From Parazoarcus communis (GTDB taxonomy: Bacteria > Pseudomonadota > Gammaproteobacteria > Burkholderiales > Rhodocyclaceae), in contig NZ_CP022187.1 in assembly GCF_003111645.1 (NCBI RefSeq), forward strand, positions 3,596,001 to 3,660,000: a stretch of 64,000 nucleotides of DNA. Direction: 5' to 3'. Each line of letters begins with the position of its first letter. Within the stretch, counting starts at the first letter, position 1. The notes under the pieces are model-generated. The model saw only the letters and a program-made list of their open reading frames with translations, was not told the DNA's origin and made no database searches. Both the position numbers and the translations under genes were made by a program. This document shows, in pieces, positions 24,273 to 33,016 of the stretch.

Positions 24273-26447
24273 ATGAGCATGCATGACCAGCCTGCAGTGC
24301 TGCCAATGAAGAGCCCGTTGCACGATTTTCTGGCGCCGGACTCGATCGCCATCGTCGGTGCGTCGGCCGACCCCACCAAGCGTGGCTACAAGGCCATGAT
24401 CGGGCTGATCAAGGACGGCTATGGTGGCGCGATCTATCCGATCAACCCCAAGACCGACATGATTCTCGGGGTGAAGACCTGCGCTTCGCTCGACGCAGTG
24501 CCGGGGCCGGTTGACCTGGCGCTGATCTGCACGCCCGCCAGCACGGTGCCGGGCATCCTCGCCGAGTGCGGCCGCAAGGGGGTCAAAGGCGCGATCGTGC
24601 TTGCCAGCGGCTTCAAGGAAACCGGGGCCGAAGGCGCAAAGCTCGAGCAGCAGGTGCTCGACGCCGCACGTGCCGGCGGAGTGCGGGTGATCGGCCCGAA
24701 TACGTCGGGCATGTTCAACCTGCACAAGAAGGTGAACCTGCTCGCGCTGGCCAACGTCAAGGCAGGCGACATCGGCTTCATCTCGCAATCGGGCAACATG
24801 CTGCTGTCCCTGGTGCTGGAGGCAGAGCATAACGGTCACGTCGGCTTCTCGACCTATGTCGGTCCGGGTAACCAGACCGATATCGGCTTCAACGACTATC
24901 TGCGCTATCTCGGCGAAGATCCGCAGACCAAGGTGGCCACGCTCTATGTCGAGGGCTTCCGCGATGGGCAGCGCTTCCTTGAGGTGGCTCGCGAGATCTC
25001 GGCGACGAAGCCGGTGGTGGTGTACAAGTCCGGCTCGACCGAGCAGGGGCAGAAAGCAGCCAGTTCGCACACCGGATCGCTCGCCGGCAGCTATGCGATG
25101 ACGGTCGATCTGCTGCGCCAGGTGGGCGTGAGCGTGGTGCAGCATTCCAACGAGATCCTGCCGGTTGCCGAAGGCCTTGGCCTGATGCAGAAGGCGCCGG
25201 GCAAGCGCGTGGCAGTGATCGCCGACGGCGGCGGTCAGGCTACGATTGCCTCCGACCGTCTCGCCGAGGCCGGGCTTGAGCTGGCCGAACTCAGCGAGCA
25301 CACCCGGCGCCGCCTGGGCGAGATCCTGCTGCCCCAGGCCTCGCTGGTGAATCCGGTGGACGTGGCCGGCAGCAGCGATGCCAATCCGGCGCTGCTCGCC
25401 GAGTGCATGGAGATCGTGGCCGAAGACGACAATGTGGACAGCATCTTTCTGGTCGGCATGTTCGGTGGCTACAGCATTCGCTTCGCCGAAGACCTGCTTG
25501 GCGGCGAGATGCGGGGGGCAGAGTCGATGATCGAACTCGCCCGCCGTGTCGACAAGGCGGTGGTGGTCTACAGCCTCTATGCGCCGATCAAGCCGCCTGC
25601 GCTGCGTCGGCTGCACGAGGCCGGTCTGCCGGTGTATACCTCGATCGAACATGCGGTGCGCGTGCTCGCCGCCCTGGGCGAACGCGGCATTTACCTGAAG
25701 AGTCGTGCGGTCGCTTCGCATGCGCCTGCGGTGGTGCCGAGCGAGGACATGAAGGCGATGTTCGCCCGTGCCCAGAACGAAGGCCGCGACCTGTTCGAGT
25801 TCGAGGCCAAGACCCTGCTTCGCGCCCACGGTGTCGATGTGGCGCCGGAAGTGATCGTGCGCAGTGCGGATGAACTGCCTGCCGTTGCCGCGCAGTTCGG
25901 CGAACAGGCGCTGGTGATGAAGGTGGTCTCCAAGGACATCCTGCACAAGTCCGATGCCGGCGGGGTGAAGCTCAACCTGCGCGGTGAGGCCGATCTGCAC
26001 CAGGCCTTCGACAGCATCATGAGCTCGTGTCGCGCCTACGATCCGAATGCGGACATCCGCGGCGCGCTGGTGACGCCGATGGCGAAGAAGGGCACCGAGG
26101 TCATCATCGGCGTCAGCCGTGATCCGATCTTCGGGCCGGTGCTGATGTTCGGCCTCGGGGGCATCTTTGTCGAGATCCTCAAGGACGTCGCCTTCCGCGC
26201 CATCCCGCTGTCGCAGCTCGATGCCGAGTCGATGGTCGATCAGCTCAAGGCACGCAAGGTGCTGGAAGGCGCGCGCGGTGAGCCACCTGCCGACAAGGCG
26301 GCGCTGGTCGATCTGCTGCTCAAGGTGTCGGGCATCGTCAGCGCCTATCCGCAGATCTCCGAGCTCGACCTCAATCCGGTGATCGCCTATCCCGACGGCT
26401 ATGCTGCCGTGGATGCCCGCATCATCATCAACCGTTCCGTACTCTGA
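24273..26447 (+). CDS. ADP-forming acyl-CoA synthetase (acetate-CoA ligase family), fused alpha-beta
   Basis: The 724-residue protein is a fused NDP-forming acyl-CoA synthetase: CoA-binding domain (SIAIVGASADPTKRGYKAMIGL from about residue 23), succinyl-CoA ligase-like domains (GFISQSGNM, SHTGSLAGSYAM carrying the phospho-histidine candidate), then an ATP-grasp domain (EFEAKTLLRAHGVDVAPE, VMKVVSKDILHKSDAGGVKLNL, FGLGGIFVEILKDVAFR). It converts an organic acid, CoA and ATP to acyl-CoA, ADP and phosphate. Related enzymes in bacteria include pimeloyl- and phenylpropanoid-type ligases. Flanking crotonases suggest beta-oxidation of an acid whose identity I cannot tell. GGGGAG lies just before ATG 24273. 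Confidence 0.9.
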   Translation: MSMHDQPAVLPMKSPLHDFLAPDSIAIVGASADPTKRGYKAMIGLIKDGYGGAIYPINPKTDMILGVKTCASLDAVPGPVDLALICTPASTVPGILAECGRKGVKGAIVLASGFKETGAEGAKLEQQVLDAARAGGVRVIGPNTSGMFNLHKKVNLLALANVKAGDIGFISQSGNMLLSLVLEAEHNGHVGFSTYVGPGNQTDIGFNDYLRYLGEDPQTKVATLYVEGFRDGQRFLEVAREISATKPVVVYKSGSTEQGQKAASSHTGSLAGSYAMTVDLLRQVGVSVVQHSNEILPVAEGLGLMQKAPGKRVAVIADGGGQATIASDRLAEAGLELAELSEHTRRRLGEILLPQASLVNPVDVAGSSDANPALLAECMEIVAEDDNVDSIFLVGMFGGYSIRFAEDLLGGEMRGAESMIELARRVDKAVVVYSLYAPIKPPALRRLHEAGLPVYTSIEHAVRVLAALGERGIYLKSRAVASHAPAVVPSEDMKAMFARAQNEGRDLFEFEAKTLLRAHGVDVAPEVIVRSADELPAVAAQFGEQALVMKVVSKDILHKSDAGGVKLNLRGEADLHQAFDSIMSSCRAYDPNADIRGALVTPMAKKGTEVIIGVSRDPIFGPVLMFGLGGIFVEILKDVAFRAIPLSQLDAESMVDQLKARKVLEGARGEPPADKAALVDLLLKVSGIVSAYPQISELDLNPVIAYPDGYAAVDARIIINRSVL

Positions 26448-26466
26448 TCCTGCCGGAGCCCGCACA

Positions 26467-27258
26467 ATGAATCTGCCCCAACTCACCGATGCCCTGCTGG
26501 ACGTCAGCAACCGGGTCGCCACGCTCACCCTCAACCGCCACGATGTGCGCAACGCGCTGACCGGCACCGGCCTCATCGAGGACATCATCACCGTCGCCGA
26601 GTGGATCAACCGCTGCGACGAGGTGTCGGTGCTCGTCATCACCGGCGCCGGCTCGGCCTTTTCGTCCGGTGGCAACGTCAAGGACATGGCCGACCGCGGC
26701 GGCGACTTCGCCGGTGATGTCGCCGAGGTCGCCACCCGCTACCGCCGCGGCATCCAGCGCATTCCGCTGGCGCTGCAGCAGGTCGAAGTGCCGGTCATCG
26801 CCGCGGTCAACGGTCCGGCCATCGGCGCCGGCTTCGATCTCGCCAACATGGCCGACATCCGCATCGCATCGGAAAAAGCCAAGTTCGGCGAAACCTTCCT
26901 CAACCTCGGCATCATCCCGGGTGACGGCGGCGCCTGGTTCATGCAGCGCCTGATCGGCTACCAGCGTGCCTTCGAGCTGACCCTGAGCGGGCGCATCGTG
27001 GGCGCGGTCGAGGCCAAGGAGATCGGTATCGTGCTCGACGTCGTGGCGCCCGAGGAACTGATGACCCGCGCCGGCGAGATCGCCGCCCGCTTCGCAGCCC
27101 AGCCGCCCAAGGCGGTGCGTCTGACCAAGCGCCTGATGAAAATGGCGCAGCGCATGGAGCTGAAGGACTTCCTCGACCTCAGCGCCGCCTTCCAGGGCAT
27201 GTGCCACAACGAGCCCGAGCATCTGGATGCGGTGCGAAAGATGCTGGAGAAGTCCTGA
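26467..27258 (+). CDS. enoyl-CoA hydratase/isomerase (crotonase) family protein, second copy
   Basis: The 263-residue crotonase has LTLNRHDVRNALTG, GSAFSSGGNVKDM in the oxyanion hole and PVIAAVNGPAIGAGFDLANMADIRIASEKAKFGETFLNLGIIPGDGGAWFMQRLIG. The glutamate of KFGETF is retained. It differs clearly from the first copy, so the two probably catalyse different steps or use different acyl groups. The start is 19 bp after the synthetase stop. An operon of RpiR regulator, crotonase, synthetase and crotonase is the likely unit. Confidence 0.9.
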   Translation: MNLPQLTDALLDVSNRVATLTLNRHDVRNALTGTGLIEDIITVAEWINRCDEVSVLVITGAGSAFSSGGNVKDMADRGGDFAGDVAEVATRYRRGIQRIPLALQQVEVPVIAAVNGPAIGAGFDLANMADIRIASEKAKFGETFLNLGIIPGDGGAWFMQRLIGYQRAFELTLSGRIVGAVEAKEIGIVLDVVAPEELMTRAGEIAARFAAQPPKAVRLTKRLMKMAQRMELKDFLDLSAAFQGMCHNEPEHLDAVRKMLEKS

Positions 27259-27362
27259 CTCCGGACTGATCGACGCCAGACCTCTTGCGCAGGTGCCTGG
27301 CGGGCAGCTCGTCCTCCGCTGCGACGGCTGCCACGTGATGGCGCAGACCACAGGAACATCCC

Positions 27363-27701
27363 ATGGCATACGATGAAGGTCTCGCTCAGCGCTTGCGCGA
27401 GGTGCTCCAGTCCGAGCGCGACATCGCCGAGAAGAGGATGTTTGGCGGCCTCGCTTTCATGTCCCGCGGCTACATGTTCGTCGGGATCACTGGCGAGTTG
27501 CTGATGGCGAGGGTTGGCCCTGACGACTATGAGCAGGCGCTGTCCCGCCCCCATGTGCGGGTGATGGATTTCACCGGAAAACCCATGAGGGGCTATGTCT
27601 ATGTGGATCCCCCGGGGTTTGAGGCGGATTCGGATCTCTCTGACTGGGTCGGGCGCTGCCATCGATTCGTGCTTACGCTGCCGCCAAAGACGCCCGGATG
27701 A
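27363..27701 (+). CDS. TfoX N-terminal domain protein
   Basis: The 112-residue protein is a stand-alone TfoX/Sxy N-terminal domain: EKRMFGGLAFMSRGYMFVGITGELLMARVGPDDYEQAL followed by FTGKPMRGYVYVDPPGF. Full-length Sxy/TfoX controls competence in gammaproteobacteria; single-domain versions such as this are widespread and have no firm function. It begins 104 bp after the second crotonase gene and may be independent. Confidence 0.85.
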   Translation: MAYDEGLAQRLREVLQSERDIAEKRMFGGLAFMSRGYMFVGITGELLMARVGPDDYEQALSRPHVRVMDFTGKPMRGYVYVDPPGFEADSDLSDWVGRCHRFVLTLPPKTPG

Positions 27702-27788
27702 GAGTCCGGCTCTGATCGATCTGTCGTCGTATGCCGGGCGCTGCGCTTAAGCGCACAGCGACCGCCCCCTTCGTCTTGCCCTGAGCGA

Positions 27789-27808
27789 GCCTGGCGCCGG
27801 CGCCAGGC
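27789..27808. repeat. perfect 20-bp palindrome
   Basis: GCCTGGCGCC and GGCGCCAGGC abut with no spacer, centred at 27798/27799. It lies 88 bp after the TfoX-N stop. No T-run follows on either strand, so it is not a typical intrinsic terminator. It may be a protein-binding site or a weak RNA hairpin. Confidence 0.6.
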
Positions 27809-27910
27809 CAAACAACCGTTGCTGTGCCGCAGCAGCGGTGAGGATTCCCATTTATTGAGACAGATTCCGGACGAGCCGCAGTATTTGCTGCGACGCCGCG
27901 CAGACAGTTG

Positions 27911-27939
27911 TTGTCAATAAAATTAGCGCTTACTAATAT
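27911..27939 (+). promoter_or_regulatory. candidate sigma-70 promoter for sqr
   Basis: TTGTCA (27911-27916) and TAATAT (27934-27939) are separated by exactly 17 bp inside an AT-rich island. The predicted transcript would have a leader of about 150 nt before the sqr start at 28096. Confidence 0.55.
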
Positions 27940-28095
27940 ACAGACGTATTCTCAGGATGATGCCGGGGCGACGGAGGGTTTCAAGGTCGCGCGCATGGCA
28001 GTCCTGTCCGATGTCGGCTGCGCAGCGCGACTGTTCCCGGCATTCGTTCGCCCGTGACAGGTGCATCAGCAAACAATAACGAGGAGGAGCACAGA

Positions 28096-29376
28096 ATGGC
28101 CCATATCGTCATCATAGGCGCCGGAATCGGCGGCTTGCCGATGGCCTACGAGATGCGCGACCACGCGCGCCCGGAGGACCGCATCACCGTCGTTTCAAAG
28201 GACGCCAAGTTTCATTTCGTGCCGTCGAACCCCTGGGTGGCGGTGAACTGGCGCTCGCGCGAGGACATCGAGGTCGATCCGGCCGAAGTGCTCGCCCGGC
28301 GCAATATCGACTTCATCCCGGTCGCGGCAAAGCGCGTCGAACCGGGCGAGAATGCACTCGAACTCGAGGATGGGCGCCGCATCGAGTACGACTATCTCGT
28401 CATCGCCACCGGTCCCCGGCTGGCCTTCGACGAAGTGCCCGGCCTCGGGCCGCACGGCGGTTTCACGCAGTCGGTGTGTCATGTCGATCATGCGGTCACG
28501 TCGGAGAAGGCATGGCAGGCCTTCGTTGCCGATCCGGGGCCGATTGTCGTCGGCGCGGTGCAGGGCGCCTCGTGCTTCGGGCCGGCCTATGAGTTCGCGA
28601 TGATCCTCGACGCCGACCTGCGCAAACGCAAGCTGCGCGACCGCGTGCCGATGACCTTCGTCACCTCCGAGCCCTATATCGGACACCTGGGCCTGGCAGG
28701 GGTGGGTGATTCCAAGGGCATCATGGAGTCGGCCTTCCGCGAGCGCCACGTCAAGTGGATCTGCAACGCCAGAGTGGAGCGCATCGAGGACGGCAGGATG
28801 CATGTCCTCGAGCATGACGACGACGGAAAGGAAAAGCGCCGCCACGAACTGCCGTTCAAGTACTCGATGATGCTGCCTGCGTTCAAGGGCGTTGAGGCAG
28901 TGTTCGGCATCGAGGGGCTGGTCAATCCGCGCGGCTTCGTGATCATCGACGAGCATCAGCGCAATCCGACCTTCCGCAACGTGTTCTCCGTTGGCGTGTG
29001 TGTGGCAATTCCGCCGGTCGAGGCGACGCCGGTGCCGACCGGCACACCGAAGACGGGCTACATGATCGAGTCAATGGTCACCGCCACGGCGATGAACATC
29101 CGCTCGCTGCTCGACGGCGAACCGGCGACCGAGAAGGCGACCTGGAACGCAGTGTGTCTGGCCGACTTCGGCGACACTGGCGCAGCTTTCGTGGCGATCC
29201 CGCAGATCCCGCCGCGCAACATGAACTGGTTCGGTCAGGGCAAGTGGGTGCACCTGGCCAAGATCGGCTTCGAGAAGTACTTCCTGCGCAAGATGCGCAA
29301 GGGCACGACCGAGCCGGTCTATGAGCGGGTGGTGATGAGCGCCATCGGCATCGCCAAGCTCAAGAACGGCAGCTAG
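28096..29376 (+). CDS. sqr: sulfide:quinone oxidoreductase (type I-like flavoprotein)
   Basis: The 426-residue FAD-dependent disulfide-reductase-fold protein has an N-terminal dinucleotide motif GAGIGGLPMAYEM. Three cysteines, C128 (QSVCHVDHA), C160 (GASCFGPAYE) and C354 (NAVCLADFGD), sit almost exactly where the catalytic cysteines of Acidithiobacillus SQR are (128, 160, 356, from memory). It should oxidise sulfide at the membrane and pass electrons to quinone. The C-terminal amphipathic segment (KWVHLAKIGFEKYFLRKMRKG) fits membrane association. GAGGAGGAG precedes ATG 28096. No persulfide dioxygenase or rhodanese accompanies it. Confidence 0.88.
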   Translation: MAHIVIIGAGIGGLPMAYEMRDHARPEDRITVVSKDAKFHFVPSNPWVAVNWRSREDIEVDPAEVLARRNIDFIPVAAKRVEPGENALELEDGRRIEYDYLVIATGPRLAFDEVPGLGPHGGFTQSVCHVDHAVTSEKAWQAFVADPGPIVVGAVQGASCFGPAYEFAMILDADLRKRKLRDRVPMTFVTSEPYIGHLGLAGVGDSKGIMESAFRERHVKWICNARVERIEDGRMHVLEHDDDGKEKRRHELPFKYSMMLPAFKGVEAVFGIEGLVNPRGFVIIDEHQRNPTFRNVFSVGVCVAIPPVEATPVPTGTPKTGYMIESMVTATAMNIRSLLDGEPATEKATWNAVCLADFGDTGAAFVAIPQIPPRNMNWFGQGKWVHLAKIGFEKYFLRKMRKGTTEPVYERVVMSAIGIAKLKNGS

Positions 29377-29388
29377 TCAGGCCGCGCC

Positions 29389-30174
29389 TCACTTGAGCAG
29401 GCGTCTCCGGGTGAGCGCGAGGGCGAGCCAGAAGGCGACGCTGCAATAGCCCATCAGCACGAGCAGATGCAGGGCGGTGTGCTCGGGCATGTGGCCGAGC
29501 AGCAGCGGCCGGGCGAGCTCGATGGCGTGGGACAGCGGCAGCAGTGTGGTCGCCGCGCGGATGATGGGTGGCAACTGGTCCGCTGGAAAGAACACCCCCG
29601 ACACCAGCATCATCGGCGTGATGAACAGGGTGAAGTAGTACATGAAGAAGTCGTAGCTTGGCGCCAGCGCGGTGACGATCAGCCCGAGTGCGCCAAAGGT
29701 GAGCCCGACCAGAAAGATGAGCGGCGGCACCCACAGCACGTAGCGCGTGTCGACCAGCCCGAACAGGCTGATCACCAGCAGAATGGCCACGCCCGACAGC
29801 AAGGCCTTGGATGCGGCCCACATGAGTTCGGCAAAGACCACGTCGTCGAGCGACACCGGTGCGTTGAGAATCGCATCCCAGGTGCGTTGCACATGCATGC
29901 GCGAAAAGCTCGAATACAGCACCTCGAAGGTGGCGCTGTTCATGGTCGAGTAGCACACCATGCCGGCCGCAAGAAAGCTGATGTAGGACACGCCGCCCAC
30001 CTCGGGCACCAGCATGCCGATACCGAACCCCAGCCCGAACAGGTAGATCACCGGATCAGCCAGATTGCCCAGCACGGAGGGCAGCGCAAGCTTGCGCCAC
30101 ACCAGGAAGTTGCGCTGCCATACGGGGACGAAGCGCAGCGAGAGCTGTGGCAGGCGCCAGTGATTGGGCGTCAT
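29389..30174 (-). CDS. nodJ: ABC-2 type transporter permease, NodJ family
   Basis: The 261-residue inner-membrane protein has six hydrophobic segments and the NodJ pattern: VWRKLALPSVLGNLADPVIYLFGLGFGIG, ISFLAAGMVCYSTMNSATFEVLYSSFSRM, QRTWDAILNAPVSLDDVVFAE and SGVFFPADQLPP. It pairs with the NodI-like ATPase encoded at 31390-32391. Many betaproteobacteria carry this pair outside nodulation, exporting an unknown substrate. It is the last gene of a minus-strand operon, and its stop lies 12 bp from the convergent sqr stop. Confidence 0.88.
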   Translation of the reverse strand: MTPNHWRLPQLSLRFVPVWQRNFLVWRKLALPSVLGNLADPVIYLFGLGFGIGMLVPEVGGVSYISFLAAGMVCYSTMNSATFEVLYSSFSRMHVQRTWDAILNAPVSLDDVVFAELMWAASKALLSGVAILLVISLFGLVDTRYVLWVPPLIFLVGLTFGALGLIVTALAPSYDFFMYYFTLFITPMMLVSGVFFPADQLPPIIRAATTLLPLSHAIELARPLLLGHMPEHTALHLLVLMGYCSVAFWLALALTRRRLLK

Positions 30175-30228
30175 CTGCGGGGTCCGTTACGTTCGCCGGC
30201 GGCCGGCATGCCGGGGACGGGTGCAAGC

Positions 30229-31371
30229 CTATGCATCGGCAGACTCCCCGCCGCGCGCAAGGCAGCGTCGATAGCGCGTTTCGACACGCTTGGCGAACCA
30301 CCCCGTCGTCAGCTTGCGGCTGATCTTGGGGCCGGCGAGTGCGATCTGCGGCAGCACGGCGCGTGCCAGCGGGCGTCCTGCGCGCTTTTCCGCCAGCTCG
30401 AAGACGCGCTTGTACAGCCGGCTGTCTTCAAACGCTTCGGTATCGCCCTCCTCGAGTGCGCGGCGAATGGCGCGCTCGTCCATGTCGATCGACTTGCCCA
30501 GCGTGCGCACTGCGCGTTCGGTGGCGCCGGGGGCGTCGGATGCGGAGTTGCCGTGAATGATCAGGTCGCCGTCGAGCGCCAGCCTGATCCCCGAGGCCAG
30601 ACTCACCGCCTCCTGGAAAGCCGCATTGCGGCTGGCATAGTGTCCGGCATTGAAGTCGGCAAAGCGGTACAGCTGACTGTCGTAGCTCGCGGGGTAGTCG
30701 AGCAGATGGGCGATACCGAAGTACATGCCGCCGTGACGGGTGAACACCTCGCGCCGGATGGAGTCGGTGACCAGGTAAGGATAGGTCCGCCGCTTTGCAT
30801 GCTGCTCGGCAAAGGCGACGCTGACCTGCATCGCGCCCGCGGTGCGTACCGGGTTGAGGTCGCCGAACAGCCGCTTGCCCAGCGGCACCATGCTGATGAA
30901 GTCCTCGAAGATCAGGCTCAGCTCGCGCTCGGTCCGGACCGTGTCGAGCCGTTCGCCATACGAGTCGCCATTGGGCGAGGGGAGTTTCAGCGCAATGCGC
31001 ACTGCGAGCATGGGGATGCCGAGGCTGTCGGCGCGACGCTCGATTTCGCTCCACGCGATCTTCGGCAGGCCGGCAACCGGTGGGTCCGCAGTGATACCTG
31101 ATTCCTGCTCCGCAACCGCGAGTGCAGCGCACAGGTTCGACGCGCTCGGGGTGATCTCAAGGCTGGTGAACGCGACCTGCACGTCGGCCGCCCAGGCCTC
31201 ACGGTCCTTGGTGCCGGGTGGCAGCAGGCGCGCAACGTGTGCGCGTATCTCGGCCGGGCTCGGCGGGGCGGGTTCGAAGTCGCGAATCGTGCCCGAACAG
31301 CCGGCAAGCAGGGCAAGGCAGATGACTGCGCTCCAGCTTCGTGTGCGCGTGAGCCGTGAATTTGAATTCAT
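30229..31371 (-). CDS. DUF1615 lipoprotein
   Basis: The 380-residue protein has a lipoprotein signal peptide ending in LAGC (lipidated cysteine near residue 25), then a domain I recognise as DUF1615. Landmarks are LCAALAVAEQESGITADPPVAGLPKIAWSEIERRA, MQVSVAFAEQHAK and FADFNAGHYASRNAAFQEAVS. The QESG and GAMQVS arrangement recalls lytic transglycosylase-like folds (a catalytic glutamate in EQESG), an analogy only. The gene sits between the nodI-like and nodJ-like genes, 19 bp and 54 bp away, so it may be functionally tied to that exporter. Confidence 0.8.
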   Translation of the reverse strand: MNSNSRLTRTRSWSAVICLALLAGCSGTIRDFEPAPPSPAEIRAHVARLLPPGTKDREAWAADVQVAFTSLEITPSASNLCAALAVAEQESGITADPPVAGLPKIAWSEIERRADSLGIPMLAVRIALKLPSPNGDSYGERLDTVRTERELSLIFEDFISMVPLGKRLFGDLNPVRTAGAMQVSVAFAEQHAKRRTYPYLVTDSIRREVFTRHGGMYFGIAHLLDYPASYDSQLYRFADFNAGHYASRNAAFQEAVSLASGIRLALDGDLIIHGNSASDAPGATERAVRTLGKSIDMDERAIRRALEEGDTEAFEDSRLYKRVFELAEKRAGRPLARAVLPQIALAGPKISRKLTTGWFAKRVETRYRRCLARGGESADA

Positions 31372-31389
31372 TCTTTTCGTGCCTCAGTC

Positions 31390-32391
31390 TCAGTCGCGAA
31401 GGTCGCGACCCGTGAGCTTGAGGAAGACGTCTTCCAGGTTTGCCGGGCGGTGCAGGTAGCGCAGGCCGGGCTGGGTGGCGAGGTGGGCGAGCAGGGGGGC
31501 AGCATCGTGCAGGTAGCAGAAGGCGGTTTCGCCACTGATCTCGAAGCGGTCGGAAAGCGCTGCTGCATGCGCATCGGCCCAGGCTGCGGCGCCACCGCCG
31601 GCCGGCAGCGCATGGCCGTTGGTCCAGTCGCCGAAGACTTCCACGACCTGCGGTTCGATATGCTCGGCGATGACGTCGCGCGGGCTGCCGCCAGCGAGCA
31701 CGCGCCCATTGTCGAGAATGGCCAGGTGGTCGGACAGGCGTTCGGCCTCGTCCATGAAATGGGTGGTCAGCAACACCGTGGTACCGCTGCGGATAAGCTG
31801 CTTGAGGCGGTCCCAGATCAGGTGGCGGGCCTGCGGGTCGAGCCCGGTGGTCGGCTCGTCGAGCACCAGCAGTTCGGGCTGATTGACCAGCGCGCGTGCC
31901 AGCGTGAGGCGCCGCTTCATGCCGCCCGACAGCGACTGGATGCGGGCGTCGCGTTTGCTTTCGAGCCCGGCGAAGGCCAGCAGCGCCGGGATGCGGGCCT
32001 TGATCGCAGCATCGGAGAGACCGAAGTAGCGGCCATAGACGAGCAGGTTCTCGGCGCAGGTGAAGTCGGGGTCGAGGTTGTCGATCTGCGGCACGATGCC
32101 CACCCGCATGCGCGCCTCGCGGGCGCGCTCGGGCACCGCTTCGCCGCACAGGCGGATGCTGCCTGCGCTGGGCGCCGTGAGGCCGAGGGCACAGCGCAGC
32201 GTGGTGGTCTTGCCCGCGCCGTTGGGGCCGAGCAGGGTAAAGCATTCGCCGGCGCGCAGCTCGAGGTCGATGCCGCGAACCACTTCGGTGTCGTCATAGC
32301 GCTTCACCAGGCCGCGAATCAGCAGCGGCGATGGACGCGAGGACGATACCGCGGGTGTTGCCAGGGCCGGGCCGGCGAGCGCTGCCGTCAT
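31390..32391 (-). CDS. nodI: ABC transporter ATP-binding protein, NodI family
   Basis: The 333-residue ATPase has Walker [11 protein letters not shown]-loop [12 protein letters not shown], signature [19 protein letters not shown], Walker [13 protein letters not shown] and the H-loop histidine in [15 protein letters not shown], all in NodI order. It powers the NodJ-like permease. About 20 low-complexity residues precede the domain. The ATG at 32391 overlaps the GST stop codon by one base (TGATG). Confidence 0.9.
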   Translation of the reverse strand: MTAALAGPALATPAVSSSRPSPLLIRGLVKRYDDTEVVRGIDLELRAGECFTLLGPNGAGKTTTLRCALGLTAPSAGSIRLCGEAVPERAREARMRVGIVPQIDNLDPDFTCAENLLVYGRYFGLSDAAIKARIPALLAFAGLESKRDARIQSLSGGMKRRLTLARALVNQPELLVLDEPTTGLDPQARHLIWDRLKQLIRSGTTVLLTTHFMDEAERLSDHLAILDNGRVLAGGSPRDVIAEHIEPQVVEVFGDWTNGHALPAGGGAAAWADAHAAALSDRFEISGETAFCYLHDAAPLLAHLATQPGLRYLHRPANLEDVFLKLTGRDLRD

Positions 32392-33002
32392 CAGCCGGCG
32401 GGCGGCACGGTGTCGGCGAAGCTCGGACGTGCGAACAGCCGTTTGCTGAGGGCGACCAGGGCGGGGCGGCCCGTCTGCCAGTCGGTTTGCGGCAGGCGCA
32501 GGTCGAGGTAGCCCAAGGCGACGCCGACGCTGATGTCGTCGAGCTGTATGGTCTTGCCGCTGAGCCATTCACGACCGCTCGCGCGTTTCTCCAGCTCGTC
32601 GAGGCAGCGCCGGATCTTGTCCAGCTGACGCTCGATCGTGACGGCGCTCTGTTGTTCGGGCGGGCGCTTGCTTTCGAGGAAGGCCACAACTGCTGCATCG
32701 AGAATACCGTCGGCCAGGGCTTCGGTCTGGCGCACTCGCACGCGTTCGATGCCACCGGCCGGAAGCAGTGCAGGCCCCGTATTCAGGGTTTCGAGATAGC
32801 CGGCAACCACGGGCGAGTCGAAGAAGACTTCGCCGCTGTCGAGCACCAGCGCAGGCACCTTGCCCAGCGGGTTGACCTCGGGTACGCGGGTGTTGGCCTC
32901 CCACGGAGAGTCCACGACAAGCTCGAAGGGCAGTGACTTCTCCGCGAGCAGGATGCGGATCTTGCGCGCGTAGGGACTGGTGAGTGAGGCGAGCAGTTTC
33001 AT
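32391..33002 (-). CDS. glutathione S-transferase family protein
   Basis: The 203-residue protein has a thioredoxin-like N-terminal domain ([52 protein letters not shown] with the cis-proline and the glutathione-contacting serine) and an all-helical C-terminal domain. Ser9 or nearby Ser/Thr is the likely activating residue, as in bacterial theta/YibF-like GSTs. Substrate unknown. The gene is 14 bp downstream of the hydrolase and overlaps nodI. Confidence 0.9.
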   Translation of the reverse strand: MKLLASLTSPYARKIRILLAEKSLPFELVVDSPWEANTRVPEVNPLGKVPALVLDSGEVFFDSPVVAGYLETLNTGPALLPAGGIERVRVRQTEALADGILDAAVVAFLESKRPPEQQSAVTIERQLDKIRRCLDELEKRASGREWLSGKTIQLDDISVGVALGYLDLRLPQTDWQTGRPALVALSKRLFARPSFADTVPPAG

Positions 33003-33016
33003 TGGTCTCTCCTGGT

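Larger units (their letters stand above)
27702..28095. other. 394-bp intergenic region upstream of sqr
   Basis: No gene is seen. It contains a perfect 20-bp palindrome at 27789-27808 and, downstream, a near-consensus promoter at 27911-27939 (both listed). The stretch 27940-28080 is a GC-rich leader without an evident ORF or riboswitch fold. Confidence 0.6.

Noticed and set aside
24258-26735. Very long open frame on the minus strand opposite the acyl-CoA synthetase and second crotonase
   Set aside because: Its translation is histidine/arginine-rich without any family pattern, and the plus strand carries clear enzymes. Such antisense frames are common in GC-rich DNA.
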